NCBI GenBank assembly: GCA_910578235.1
Contig: CAJTPP010000027.1
Coordinates: forward strand, 19,100-27,579
DNA: 8,480 nt
Direction: 5' to 3'
From: an uncultured Clostridia bacterium
GTDB taxonomy: Bacteria; Bacillota; Clostridia; UBA1381
Within the stretch, counting starts at the first letter, position 1; each line of letters starts with the position of its first letter. Of this stretch, positions 1-6,632 are shown piece after piece. The position numbers and the translations under genes were made by a program. The notes beneath the pieces are model-generated. The model saw only the letters and a program-made list of their open reading frames with translations. It was not told where the DNA came from and did no database searches.

Positions 1-1
1 T

Positions 2-1126
2 CAAAATGGCAGGGAAGTCACGGTTTACGAAAGCGGAGAGCGTGTCGGAAGAAAAATTCTTGCCACAGGTAACGGACGCTGTAATATGACAAATATTAAT
101 GCTGATATAAATAATTACCATGGAAATAATACTAAATTTCTTCTTGGAGCAATCAATAAATTTTGGGTAGAGGAAACGATTGCTTTTTTTGAAAATTTGG
201 GTATACTTACTAAAACAGAGGAGAGGGGAAAGGTATATCCTTATTCAGATCAAGCCTCCGCTGTGTTGGATGTGCTTAGATTTAGACTGGAAGAGCTTAA
301 TGTAAGAATTGTTACAGGCTTTGAAGTAGAAAGTGTAAAGAAAAACGGAAATAGATTTGAGCTTGTTTCTTACAACGGAAAAACTTCATATGCGGAAAAA
401 GTCATAATTGCTGCCGGAGGACGCGCTGCTCCAAATCTCGGATCAAAAGGGAAGGGATATGAGTTGCTGAAATGCTTCGGACATAAAATAACTGATCTGA
501 AGCCATCGCTTGTGCAGCTAAAAACAGATACAGACGTTGTAAAAAAGCTGAAAGGTATAAAATTAAATGCCATTGTATCAATCGGTAGTCAAAGCGAGTA
601 CGGAGAGGTTTTGTTTACTGATTACGGTCTGTCAGGTCCGGCTGTATTTTCACTTACGTCTCGCATGAAGAATGATAAAAAACTGAGTCTTGACATAATG
701 TATAATTATACGCTTCATCAGATCAGAGATATAATAAATGCTCGCATATGCAATAACCCGAAAATGCGGCTTGAAAATTTCTTTGTCGGGATGCTTAACA
801 AAAAACTTGGTCAGGCATTATTGAAATCAATTGGAATAGAACCTCTATCAAGATATGTGGTGACATTAAATGAACATGAGATATCAATGCTATGCGAGAC
901 TTTGAAAAAATGGGAATTTAATATTAAAGGCACAATGTCATGGAATAATGCTCAGGTTACGAAAGGCGGCGCTGTGACAGATGAGTTTAGCCCGTCTACA
1001 ATGGAGTCAAGGCTTGTGAAGGGACTGTATGCGGCAGGAGAAGTGCTTGATATAGACGGCGACTGCGGAGGGTACAATCTTCAATGGGCGTGGTCATCAG
1101 GATATCTGGCGGGAAGTTCAGTTTAA
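2..1126 (+). CDS. BaiN/HI0933-like NAD(P)/FAD-dependent oxidoreductase, 5' end cut off
   Basis: This is the 3' part of a flavoprotein gene of the HI0933/YhiN/BaiN family. The reading frame is open from base 2, with no start codon before the ATG at 86. That ATG is internal: the codons before it encode family sequence (VTVYESGERVGRKIL, then GNGRCNMTN at 68-94). About 374 residues are visible. Against a usual length near 400-420, the missing part is probably the first 25-30 residues, including the GxGxxG FAD-binding loop. Other family landmarks are VYPYSDQA (233-256), the AAGG strand of the second dinucleotide-binding half (near 410-421), GEVLFTDYGLSGPA (602-643), and the C-terminal FAD-contacting stretch with YAAGEVLDIDGDCGGYN (1028-1078). 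The protein should be soluble and cytoplasmic. The physiological substrate of most members is unknown; BaiN itself was linked to bile-acid reduction, but that cannot be transferred here. The next gene starts 16 bp downstream and is probably co-transcribed. Family assignment is firm; exact reaction is not known. Confidence 0.93.
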   Translation, partial: QNGREVTVYESGERVGRKILATGNGRCNMTNINADINNYHGNNTKFLLGAINKFWVEETIAFFENLGILTKTEERGKVYPYSDQASAVLDVLRFRLEELNVRIVTGFEVESVKKNGNRFELVSYNGKTSYAEKVIIAAGGRAAPNLGSKGKGYELLKCFGHKITDLKPSLVQLKTDTDVVKKLKGIKLNAIVSIGSQSEYGEVLFTDYGLSGPAVFSLTSRMKNDKKLSLDIMYNYTLHQIRDIINARICNNPKMRLENFFVGMLNKKLGQALLKSIGIEPLSRYVVTLNEHEISMLCETLKKWEFNIKGTMSWNNAQVTKGGAVTDEFSPSTMESRLVKGLYAAGEVLDIDGDCGGYNLQWAWSSGYLAGSSV

Positions 1127-1142
1127 TTTTTGAGGTGATAGT

Positions 1143-1706
1143 ATGAAAAATTCAGTAGAAATAACAGTGAGATATCAGTTTTTGCGCATTCTGCTTATGC
1201 AGGCTGCAGCATCGGGAATTGCTCTTCTTTTCGGGATTGTGGCGTTTTGGTATTTTTTGAATATGAGTATAGTTAAAGAATTTTTATCTGTAATATTTAT
1301 GACTGTAAATTTTGCTATGCTTTATAGTTCGGCAAAGACATTTGCCAAGCTTGATAATAAGCCGTATACTCCTTTAAAACCCAATAAGATGAAAGGCGTT
1401 ATGTTTGGGTGTATGGTAGCGCTGGTAACGCTTATTATTACAGCAGCGTTTAAAATAATGTGGTTAAAGTTCGGTAATGATACGGGAGTCGAGGGGGCTG
1501 TCCCTGCGATTATTAATATGCTGTTTTATTACTGGAGTTTTCCGTTTAATGGCATTTTGGGACTGAATGCAGGAAGATTTATGATATATACCGTGCCTGT
1601 AATGATTGTAGTTCCTATTGCGGCAACTTCCATCGGGTATATGGCAGGATGTAAAAATTTTAATATTTCGGAAAAAATAAACGAATTTATGTATGAAAAA
1701 GAATAA
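1143..1706 (+). CDS. unrecognised multi-pass membrane protein (187 aa)
   Basis: I do not recognise this protein. The start at 1143 is supported by GAGGTGA at 1132-1138, four bases before the ATG. The sequence is strongly hydrophobic, with about four or five likely membrane helices: roughly residues 13-39, 43-65, 85-108, a less certain one at 119-140 containing aromatic YYW, and 145-169. A short basic loop (about 66-84, with several Lys and Pro) separates helices two and three. The C-terminus is a short charged tail ending in EKE. There is no signal peptide distinct from the first helix, and no catalytic or transporter motif that I can identify. It lies 16 bp after the flavoprotein gene with no terminator between, so the two are probably one transcript. 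No clear terminator follows it either; the promoter of the next unit starts about 24 bp after its stop. A function should not be assigned from sequence alone. Confidence 0.8.
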   Translation: MKNSVEITVRYQFLRILLMQAAASGIALLFGIVAFWYFLNMSIVKEFLSVIFMTVNFAMLYSSAKTFAKLDNKPYTPLKPNKMKGVMFGCMVALVTLIITAAFKIMWLKFGNDTGVEGAVPAIINMLFYYWSFPFNGILGLNAGRFMIYTVPVMIVVPIAATSIGYMAGCKNFNISEKINEFMYEKE

Positions 1707-1729
1707 GTTGACAATTATTTGAATAAGTG

Positions 1730-1758
1730 TTGAAATTATACATATTTTATGATATACT
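1730..1758 (+). promoter_or_regulatory. sigma-A-type promoter with extended -10
   Basis: TTGAAA at 1730-1735 and TATACT at 1753-1758 are separated by exactly 17 bp. A TG at 1750-1751, one base before the -10, gives an extended -10. Transcription should start near 1765 and give a leader of about 50 bases for the small gene at 1818. A TTGACA at 1708-1713 has no matching -10 at a suitable distance. Confidence 0.75.
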
Positions 1759-1800
1759 AAAACAAATGTAAAACAATAAATAGTATGGATTGCGTTAGCA

Positions 1801-1809
1801 GGAGAGGAG
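1801..1809 (+). promoter_or_regulatory. ribosome binding site that fixes the start at 1818
   Basis: GGAGAGGAG ends eight bases before the ATG at 1818. An in-frame ATG at 1785 has only A/T-rich sequence in front of it and lies upstream of this site, so it would put the ribosome binding site inside the coding region. The start at 1818 is therefore preferred. Confidence 0.8.
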
Positions 1810-1817
1810 ACTTTTTC

Positions 1818-2114
1818 ATGGCAGCGGTAAAAAAGAAAAAAATATTGACTTATAAGGGGAAACCGCTTCTTAAATGCGGTGACAGAATTTATTACGGAAA
1901 TTTAGACGATAAGCTTATACTTGCGCTCGATATTATCGAAAGCGGGGAAAACGGTGATATTAAGACATCTGCAAAAATTAAAATTCAGCTTATGGACAAT
2001 ACTGGAGAATTAGGTAAGGGACAGGTATATCGTAAAGGTGAGCGTGATAATCTTTACAAGGCTCTTGATATAGGAGAATGGTGGCTTCAGGACGCTATTC
2101 AGATGATGGGTTAA
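1818..2114 (+). CDS. small conserved-looking protein of unknown function (98 aa)
   Basis: The protein starts MAAVKKKKILTYKGKPL, with four consecutive lysines at residues 5-8, and has a mixed alpha/beta-like composition. A likely beta-rich first half (TYKGKPLLKCGDRIYYGNL) is followed by an acidic central part and a C-terminal helix with GEWWLQDAIQ. It has no membrane segment, no signal peptide and a single cysteine (about residue 20). From memory, short proteins with this lysine-rich start and the 'KGKPL..G..IYYG' pattern occur widely in Clostridia as hypothetical proteins, but I cannot name a family or confirm this. The start is fixed by the ribosome binding site at 1801-1809. The gene stands alone, with its own promoter at 1730-1758 and a strong terminator overlapping its stop codon, so it is expressed independently of both neighbours. 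The basic N-terminus could bind nucleic acid, but that is only a possibility. Confidence 0.82.
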   Translation: MAAVKKKKILTYKGKPLLKCGDRIYYGNLDDKLILALDIIESGENGDIKTSAKIKIQLMDNTGELGKGQVYRKGERDNLYKALDIGEWWLQDAIQMMG

Positions 2115-2152
2115 AAAATACTGTGAGAATATATTCTCACAGTATTTTTTTT
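2113..2152 (+). terminator. intrinsic terminator, perfect inverted repeat, likely bidirectional
   Basis: Bases 2113-2150 form a perfect 38-base inverted repeat, with arms of 19 bp centred between 2131 and 2132. In RNA the stem would have a small loop of about four bases. Its core is the CTGTGAG/CTCACAG pair. Eight T residues (2145-2152) follow on the + strand, and an A-run on the other side gives the same structure on the - strand. The repeat overlaps the stop codon of the small gene at 2112-2114. Confidence 0.92.
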
Positions 2153-2171
2153 AAATTTTATAGAGTATATA

Positions 2172-2200
2172 TTGTATTTGTATTTGCTTTGAAGTATAAT
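2172..2200 (+). promoter_or_regulatory. probable promoter of the MATE gene
   Basis: A perfect TATAAT lies at 2195-2200, with TTGTAT at 2172-2177 as a weak -35 exactly 17 bp upstream. It lies between the terminator and the start codon at 2228, where a promoter is needed. The leader would be only about 20 bases, leaving room for a ribosome binding site (GGGGAG, 2211-2216) but no riboswitch. The -35 matches the consensus only in TTG. Confidence 0.55.
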
Positions 2201-2227
2201 AGATGCGTTAGGGGAGATACAGATAAT

Positions 2228-3559
2228 ATGAATATAAAACAAGATTTAACAACGGGAAATATAAGTAAAAAGCTATGGGGCTTCGCTGTTCCGCTTATGC
2301 TTGGAAATGTAATGCAGCAGTTATATAATCTGGCAGATACATTTATTGTTGGTAGATATATAGGTGATGATGCGTTGGCGGCAGTTGGATCTTCATATTC
2401 TCTTATGACTTTTATTACATCGGTTATTTTAGGATTGTGTCTTGGAAGCAGCGCGTTTTTTTCGATTGAATTTGGGCGAAATGACATAAAAAGATTAAAG
2501 AATGGAGTTTTTGTGTCTTTTATGATGATAGCTGTTTTCTCGTTGCTTATGACGGCATTATCTTTGAGTTTTCAGAGTACGATTATGGATTTACTTAAGG
2601 TGCCGAATGAAATCAAGCCGCTTATGGGGGAATATTTACACTACATATTTATAGGGATTATAGCAACATTTCTGTATAATTATTTTTCTAATTTTTTAAG
2701 AGGTATTGGTAACTCAATAATACCGCTTATATTTCTTTGCGTATCCGTTATTTTAAACATAATACTTGACGTATGTTTTGTGTTGGGTTTGAATATGGGG
2801 ATAAAGGGCGCTGCTGTAGCTACTGTTATATCTCAGTACATTTCTGGTATAGGATTAATGATATATTGTTATCTATGTTATCCTAATCTTCGCATTCAAA
2901 AAGATGATGTTGTATTTAATAAATACACAGTGTTGAATATAACATCTTTATCCGGATTGACGTGCTTGCAGCAGTCGGTGATGAATTTCGGAATACTTAT
3001 GATACAGGGAATTGTAAATAGTTTTGGCGCTCAAGTGATGGCAGGTTTTGCGGTGGCTGTTAAGATAGATACTATAGCATATATGCCGGTTCAGGACTTT
3101 GGTAATGCATTTTCAACATTTATTGCTCAGAATTTCGGCGCGGGTAAGCTTGGACGTATAAATGAAGGCATAAAAACATCATTAAAAAATATAGTGATCT
3201 TTTGTATAGTAATTAGCGGGATAGTGTGCATATTGGTAAAACCATTAATGATGCTTTTTGTGGATGCGTCAAGTGTGGAGGTTATAGATATTGGAGTAGA
3301 ATATTTAAAAATAGAAGGTGTGTTTTATATAGGAATAGGAGTGCTTTTTATGTTGTACGGATATTACAGGGCGATTAATAAACCGAAAATGTCAGTTATT
3401 TTAACAGTTATTTCATTAGGTATCCGCGTTGTACTTGCGTATATTTTATCTTCGATTGATTGTATCGGAGTAAAAGGAATTTGGGCTGCCATACCTATAG
3501 GCTGGATCGTAGCGGATATAGTTGGAATATGCGGTTATTTTAAATGCAGGCTTACATAA
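2228..3559 (+). CDS. MATE-family multidrug/metabolite efflux transporter
   Basis: This is a membrane antiporter of the multidrug and toxic compound extrusion family, which exports cationic drugs or metabolites using a sodium or proton gradient. At 443 aa it has normal family length. About 12 membrane helices are apparent. The first carries the family signature PLMLGNVMQQLYNLADTF (residues 22-39, with D37) followed by VGRYIGDDALAAVG. The start of the second half carries the matching FIAQNFGAGK motif near residues 297-307. The frame is open upstream to 2078, but that extension runs through the preceding gene and its terminator. The ATG at 2228, after GGGGAG at 2211-2216 (spacing 11, slightly long), gives the usual start MNIKQDLTTGNISKKLW. 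The start is therefore well supported. The substrate cannot be predicted. A glycosidase gene follows after 66 bp with no terminator, so the two may share a transcript. Confidence 0.95.
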   Translation: MNIKQDLTTGNISKKLWGFAVPLMLGNVMQQLYNLADTFIVGRYIGDDALAAVGSSYSLMTFITSVILGLCLGSSAFFSIEFGRNDIKRLKNGVFVSFMMIAVFSLLMTALSLSFQSTIMDLLKVPNEIKPLMGEYLHYIFIGIIATFLYNYFSNFLRGIGNSIIPLIFLCVSVILNIILDVCFVLGLNMGIKGAAVATVISQYISGIGLMIYCYLCYPNLRIQKDDVVFNKYTVLNITSLSGLTCLQQSVMNFGILMIQGIVNSFGAQVMAGFAVAVKIDTIAYMPVQDFGNAFSTFIAQNFGAGKLGRINEGIKTSLKNIVIFCIVISGIVCILVKPLMMLFVDASSVEVIDIGVEYLKIEGVFYIGIGVLFMLYGYYRAINKPKMSVILTVISLGIRVVLAYILSSIDCIGVKGIWAAIPIGWIVADIVGICGYFKCRLT

Positions 3560-3612
3560 TTGTCTGTGAGAATTTTATATGTGAGATATAAACTTTCAGT
3601 AAAAATGATAAC

Positions 3613-3620
3613 AGAGGTGA
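3613..3620 (+). promoter_or_regulatory. ribosome binding site that fixes the start at 3626
   Basis: AGAGGTGA ends five bases before the ATG at 3626. The frame is open further upstream, with a TTG at 3560 and an ATG at 3605, but neither has a ribosome binding site at proper spacing. The 22 extra residues show no match to the family and no signal-peptide pattern. Confidence 0.8.
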
Positions 3621-3625
3621 TTTTT

Positions 3626-6523
3626 ATGACTATGCATTATATTAAAGAAGCAAATATTAATTATATAAGAAATACGGGGGTGGCATATGCTGATGCGATA
3701 TACAGTTTTAAATTAAAAGATATTGTTGATAATATAGATTTTGTGATTACAGTCGGCGTATATGATGAAAACGGAGTGTTGTTTGGCAGTGAATTTTCCA
3801 GAACAGTATCTTGTGAGGAGATTAATAAGCAAGGCGGACATTTTATTGGCATAAGAATACCGTTAAATAAGAAAGGTATTATTAATGTTAAGTCAACGCT
3901 GAAACAGGGAAAAAGTGTAGTCGTTGAATGTGAAAGATTAATTAATAATAAAACATCTTATGCAAATGCATCGGAAATTAAATTAAAAACGGGCAGTCGT
4001 TTTTTTGAAAGCGAACGCGTAGGTCTTGGCTATATTATGGGAATTGATCTTCCGCGACTTGTGACTCCATCGTATGAAGCGCATGGATTAAATTTATTAT
4101 ATGAAGAAAAAGATGATGCTGTTGAAAACGGTGATAAAAAAGCAGGTGATATTGTCCGGCGATACGGCGGCTGGGAAGCTTTGGGAGCTTGGAAAATAAA
4201 TTCAGACAGACGGTATACGCTTGCGGGTGAGCAGATGGGACATTGGTTAAGCGCTGCCGCGGTATTTTATAATGCGTTAAAGAATGAAAAAAGTATTACG
4301 CTTACTGCCGCGTCTCAAAATGGTAATGATACTTCTGATACAACGATAGCCCCAAAATGTGATATAGTTATTACACCGAAGGTTATTCATGATAAGATAG
4401 AATATGTAATAGACAAGCTTGATATTTTGCAGAATGCGGACATTTCGGAGTGTTGCGGTGAAACTGTTCATAAAGAATATATAGGAGGATGTGATGAAAC
4501 TCCGTTTTTAAACTGTTTTGCAGGTATGGAAAACTGGTGCGGTGTTTATTGGGTACCGTGGTATAATGTGCATAAGGTTTATCAGGGGCTTATTGATGTT
4601 TATGACTATACTGAGCCGGAGCTTGCGTTGAGAGCATATACAGTATTAAAAAAATTTGCGGACTGGGCGGTATCGGGAACCGCAGCTTTGAAGGATGTAC
4701 AGATGCAGAGCGTTTTGGATATTGAATATGGCGGCATGAATGAAATTTTTACAAGGATGTATGAAATTACTAATGACATTACATATAGAGATGCAGCAAT
4801 ACGTTTTACGCATCATTCTGTTATTGATCCTATGAAAAATAATGATACAGCGTCACTTTCCGGCAGACATGCAAATACACAGATACCTAAATTTGTCGGA
4901 GCAGCGAGGCTTTATGAGCAGGATAATATAGTATATGCTGATTACAGGACTGCCTGTGAAAATTTCTGGAATAATGTCAATTATGAACGTTGTTATGCCA
5001 TAGGAGGTAATTCGCTGTCAGAACATTTTCAGGACACAGACACCGAGGAATTGGGCGTAAAAACGTGTGAGAGCTGTAATACCTATAATATGATGCGTCT
5101 TACGGAGCATCTTTTTGAATGGGAGCGCAAAAGCGAGTATATGGACTGGTATGAACGCGCATTGTATAATCATGTGCTTGGACAGCAAGAAAAGAAAACG
5201 GGAGCCAAAATGTATTTTGTGTCGATGGTGCAGGGGACTCACAGGATTTATGAGCAGAAATATAACTCATGGTGGTGCTGTACAGGAACAGGAATGGAAA
5301 ATCCGGGCAGGTACGCAAGAGTTGCATATTTTGAAGATGGTGATGATTTGTATGTGAATTTATATCTGCCGTGTATATATAAATGGAATGATAAAAATCT
5401 GATTTTTAAAACACAAACACATTATCCGTATTCGGAGAATATTACAATAACAGTATCCGGAAGCAATAACAGAGCAAATGTCAGACTTCGCGCGCCGAAC
5501 TGGATATCAGGGCGAATGAATGTTAAGGTTAACGGCCGGCAGGAAGCGTTTTCCGGCGGCGGAGAATATATTGTTCTAAATAGTATTAAGGCGGGAGATA
5601 TAATTGATATTACAATTCCTATGGGAATAAGTCTTTATGAGTCTCGTGACAACAAAAAAATTGTATATGAATATGGGCCGCTAGTACTGGCCGCAAGACT
5701 GGACGGTGTAATTAAGCCTGAGTTTGAATATATTTGGGAGGAAAGAAATACCGCATGCCAGCAGGTGGTATATCCAATTCTTAAAACTTCGGACGGAAAG
5801 GGAAAGCAGACGGCGGATGATATGACATCATATATTACAAAGGACAGCGGTGATAACATGCTTTTTACTCTTGCCGGTAATAAAAATTCAACAAACAGGC
5901 CTGTAAAACTGGTACCGTTTGCTGATATTATACATAATTATTATAATATTTATTTTGATCTGGATACGGAGATTGATGAGTATGGAATAAATCTGAGTAA
6001 TGTACAGCTGGATTATGTTGATCCCGACGGACAGCAGTCTGAGATTGGTCACGGAATGATTCAGAGTAATGACGTGTCAACGGAATTCAGATATCAATCA
6101 ATGCAGGGAATGGATAGTAACGGACAATATCGGTTTGCATACGGTAAAGACGGATTTTTTAGATACGATATGCTTGTTGATAAGACAGCGGACAAAAATT
6201 ATCTGATATTGCGGTATTTTGATGCGGATAATGCTGTTGACGTCAACGGAAAAATGTATGGAGTGAAGTTTAAAATTCTTGCGGATGATAATGAACTTGT
6301 TATAGATGGTAAAAATTGTATGGACATCACGGAAGGAAACGGCAGTTTTATGGATAAGTCTATTGAAATCCCTATGGAGATTGTCAGGGCGGGTAATAGA
6401 ATTGATGCATCAACCGGCTATGGTATAGTTTCGATAAAGTTTATTCCGCTGGATGATTGCAGTGCTACGGTGCCGTTTAGAAGAATATATACAGCAACAG
6501 GCAATCCTGAGTATATGAGATAA
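3626..6523 (+). CDS. GH127/GH146-type beta-L-arabinofuranosidase, multidomain, probably cytoplasmic
   Basis: A 965-aa glycoside hydrolase of the DUF1680 superfamily, whose characterised members release L-arabinofuranose from plant arabinans and arabinosylated glycoproteins. Domains in order: an N-terminal beta-rich extension (about 1-120); the catalytic (alpha/alpha)6 barrel (about 123-580); a middle beta-sandwich (about 580-695, with YEYGPLVLAARLDG at 681-694); a DUF4986-like part (LVPFADIIHNYYNIYF, about 762-777); and a DUF6805-like C-terminal domain (from about 790, LDYVDPDGQQSEIGH). By analogy with HypBA1 of Bifidobacterium longum, E466 (SEHF) is the acid/base, C551 (WWCC) the cysteine nucleophile, and E482, C484, C551 and C552 the zinc ligands. 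The 16-residue spacing from E466 to E482 equals that of E322 to E338 in HypBA1. H206, H316 and H415 (GRHANTQIPK) look like substrate-binding histidines. The ESCNTYNM and CCTGTGMEN motifs resemble GH146 more than classical GH127. No signal peptide is present. Odd features are a polar insertion near 225-250 and six cysteines between 245 and 305. Confidence 0.92.
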   Translation: MTMHYIKEANINYIRNTGVAYADAIYSFKLKDIVDNIDFVITVGVYDENGVLFGSEFSRTVSCEEINKQGGHFIGIRIPLNKKGIINVKSTLKQGKSVVVECERLINNKTSYANASEIKLKTGSRFFESERVGLGYIMGIDLPRLVTPSYEAHGLNLLYEEKDDAVENGDKKAGDIVRRYGGWEALGAWKINSDRRYTLAGEQMGHWLSAAAVFYNALKNEKSITLTAASQNGNDTSDTTIAPKCDIVITPKVIHDKIEYVIDKLDILQNADISECCGETVHKEYIGGCDETPFLNCFAGMENWCGVYWVPWYNVHKVYQGLIDVYDYTEPELALRAYTVLKKFADWAVSGTAALKDVQMQSVLDIEYGGMNEIFTRMYEITNDITYRDAAIRFTHHSVIDPMKNNDTASLSGRHANTQIPKFVGAARLYEQDNIVYADYRTACENFWNNVNYERCYAIGGNSLSEHFQDTDTEELGVKTCESCNTYNMMRLTEHLFEWERKSEYMDWYERALYNHVLGQQEKKTGAKMYFVSMVQGTHRIYEQKYNSWWCCTGTGMENPGRYARVAYFEDGDDLYVNLYLPCIYKWNDKNLIFKTQTHYPYSENITITVSGSNNRANVRLRAPNWISGRMNVKVNGRQEAFSGGGEYIVLNSIKAGDIIDITIPMGISLYESRDNKKIVYEYGPLVLAARLDGVIKPEFEYIWEERNTACQQVVYPILKTSDGKGKQTADDMTSYITKDSGDNMLFTLAGNKNSTNRPVKLVPFADIIHNYYNIYFDLDTEIDEYGINLSNVQLDYVDPDGQQSEIGHGMIQSNDVSTEFRYQSMQGMDSNGQYRFAYGKDGFFRYDMLVDKTADKNYLILRYFDADNAVDVNGKMYGVKFKILADDNELVIDGKNCMDITEGNGSFMDKSIEIPMEIVRAGNRIDASTGYGIVSIKFIPLDDCSATVPFRRIYTATGNPEYMR

Positions 6524-6572
6524 ACAAAAAGCAATGCAGTATAGACTACAAGCATTTTATGCAAATTTAATA

Positions 6573-6601
6573 TTTACAACATAAAAAAACTGTTGTATAA
6601 T
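6573..6601 (+). promoter_or_regulatory. strong sigma-A promoter of the leuCD operon
   Basis: TTTACA at 6573-6578 and a perfect TATAAT at 6596-6601 are separated by exactly 17 bp. Transcription should start near 6608, leaving a leader of about 25 bases before the leuC start at 6633. That is too short for a T-box, leader peptide or attenuator. No clear operator palindrome overlaps it. Confidence 0.8.
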
Positions 6602-6632
6602 AGGTGTATTAAGATATAAGAGGTGAATTTAT

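Noticed and set aside
1713..1727. CodY-like box upstream of the small gene
   Set aside because: About five of fifteen positions differ from the AATTTTCWGAAAATT consensus in a very AT-rich stretch, which is not above expectation.
2078..2227. 50-residue N-terminal extension of the MATE frame
   Set aside because: It would start inside the 98-aa gene and read through the terminator hairpin. The normal family start with a ribosome binding site is at 2228.
2121..3573. CTGTGAGAAT repeated at 2121-2130 and 3564-3573
   Set aside because: The first copy is part of the terminator stem. The second has no matching inverted arm and no flanking similarity, so it is probably chance.
3560..3592. Possible promoter between the MATE and glycosidase genes (TTGTCT and TATAAA)
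   Set aside because: The spacing is 21 bp, and no better -35 sits 17 bp before TATAAA at 3587-3592. The evidence is too weak to call.
3560..3625. Upstream TTG and ATG starts for the glycosidase, considered as a possible signal peptide
   Set aside because: The 22 extra residues contain scattered Lys and Arg and no continuous hydrophobic core. The best ribosome binding site is at 3613-3620, pointing to 3626.
6533..6558. Possible terminator after the glycosidase (AATGC/GCATT with inner AGT/ACT)
   Set aside because: The stem is short, broken by an unequal bulge and followed by only a few T residues. It is not a convincing intrinsic terminator.
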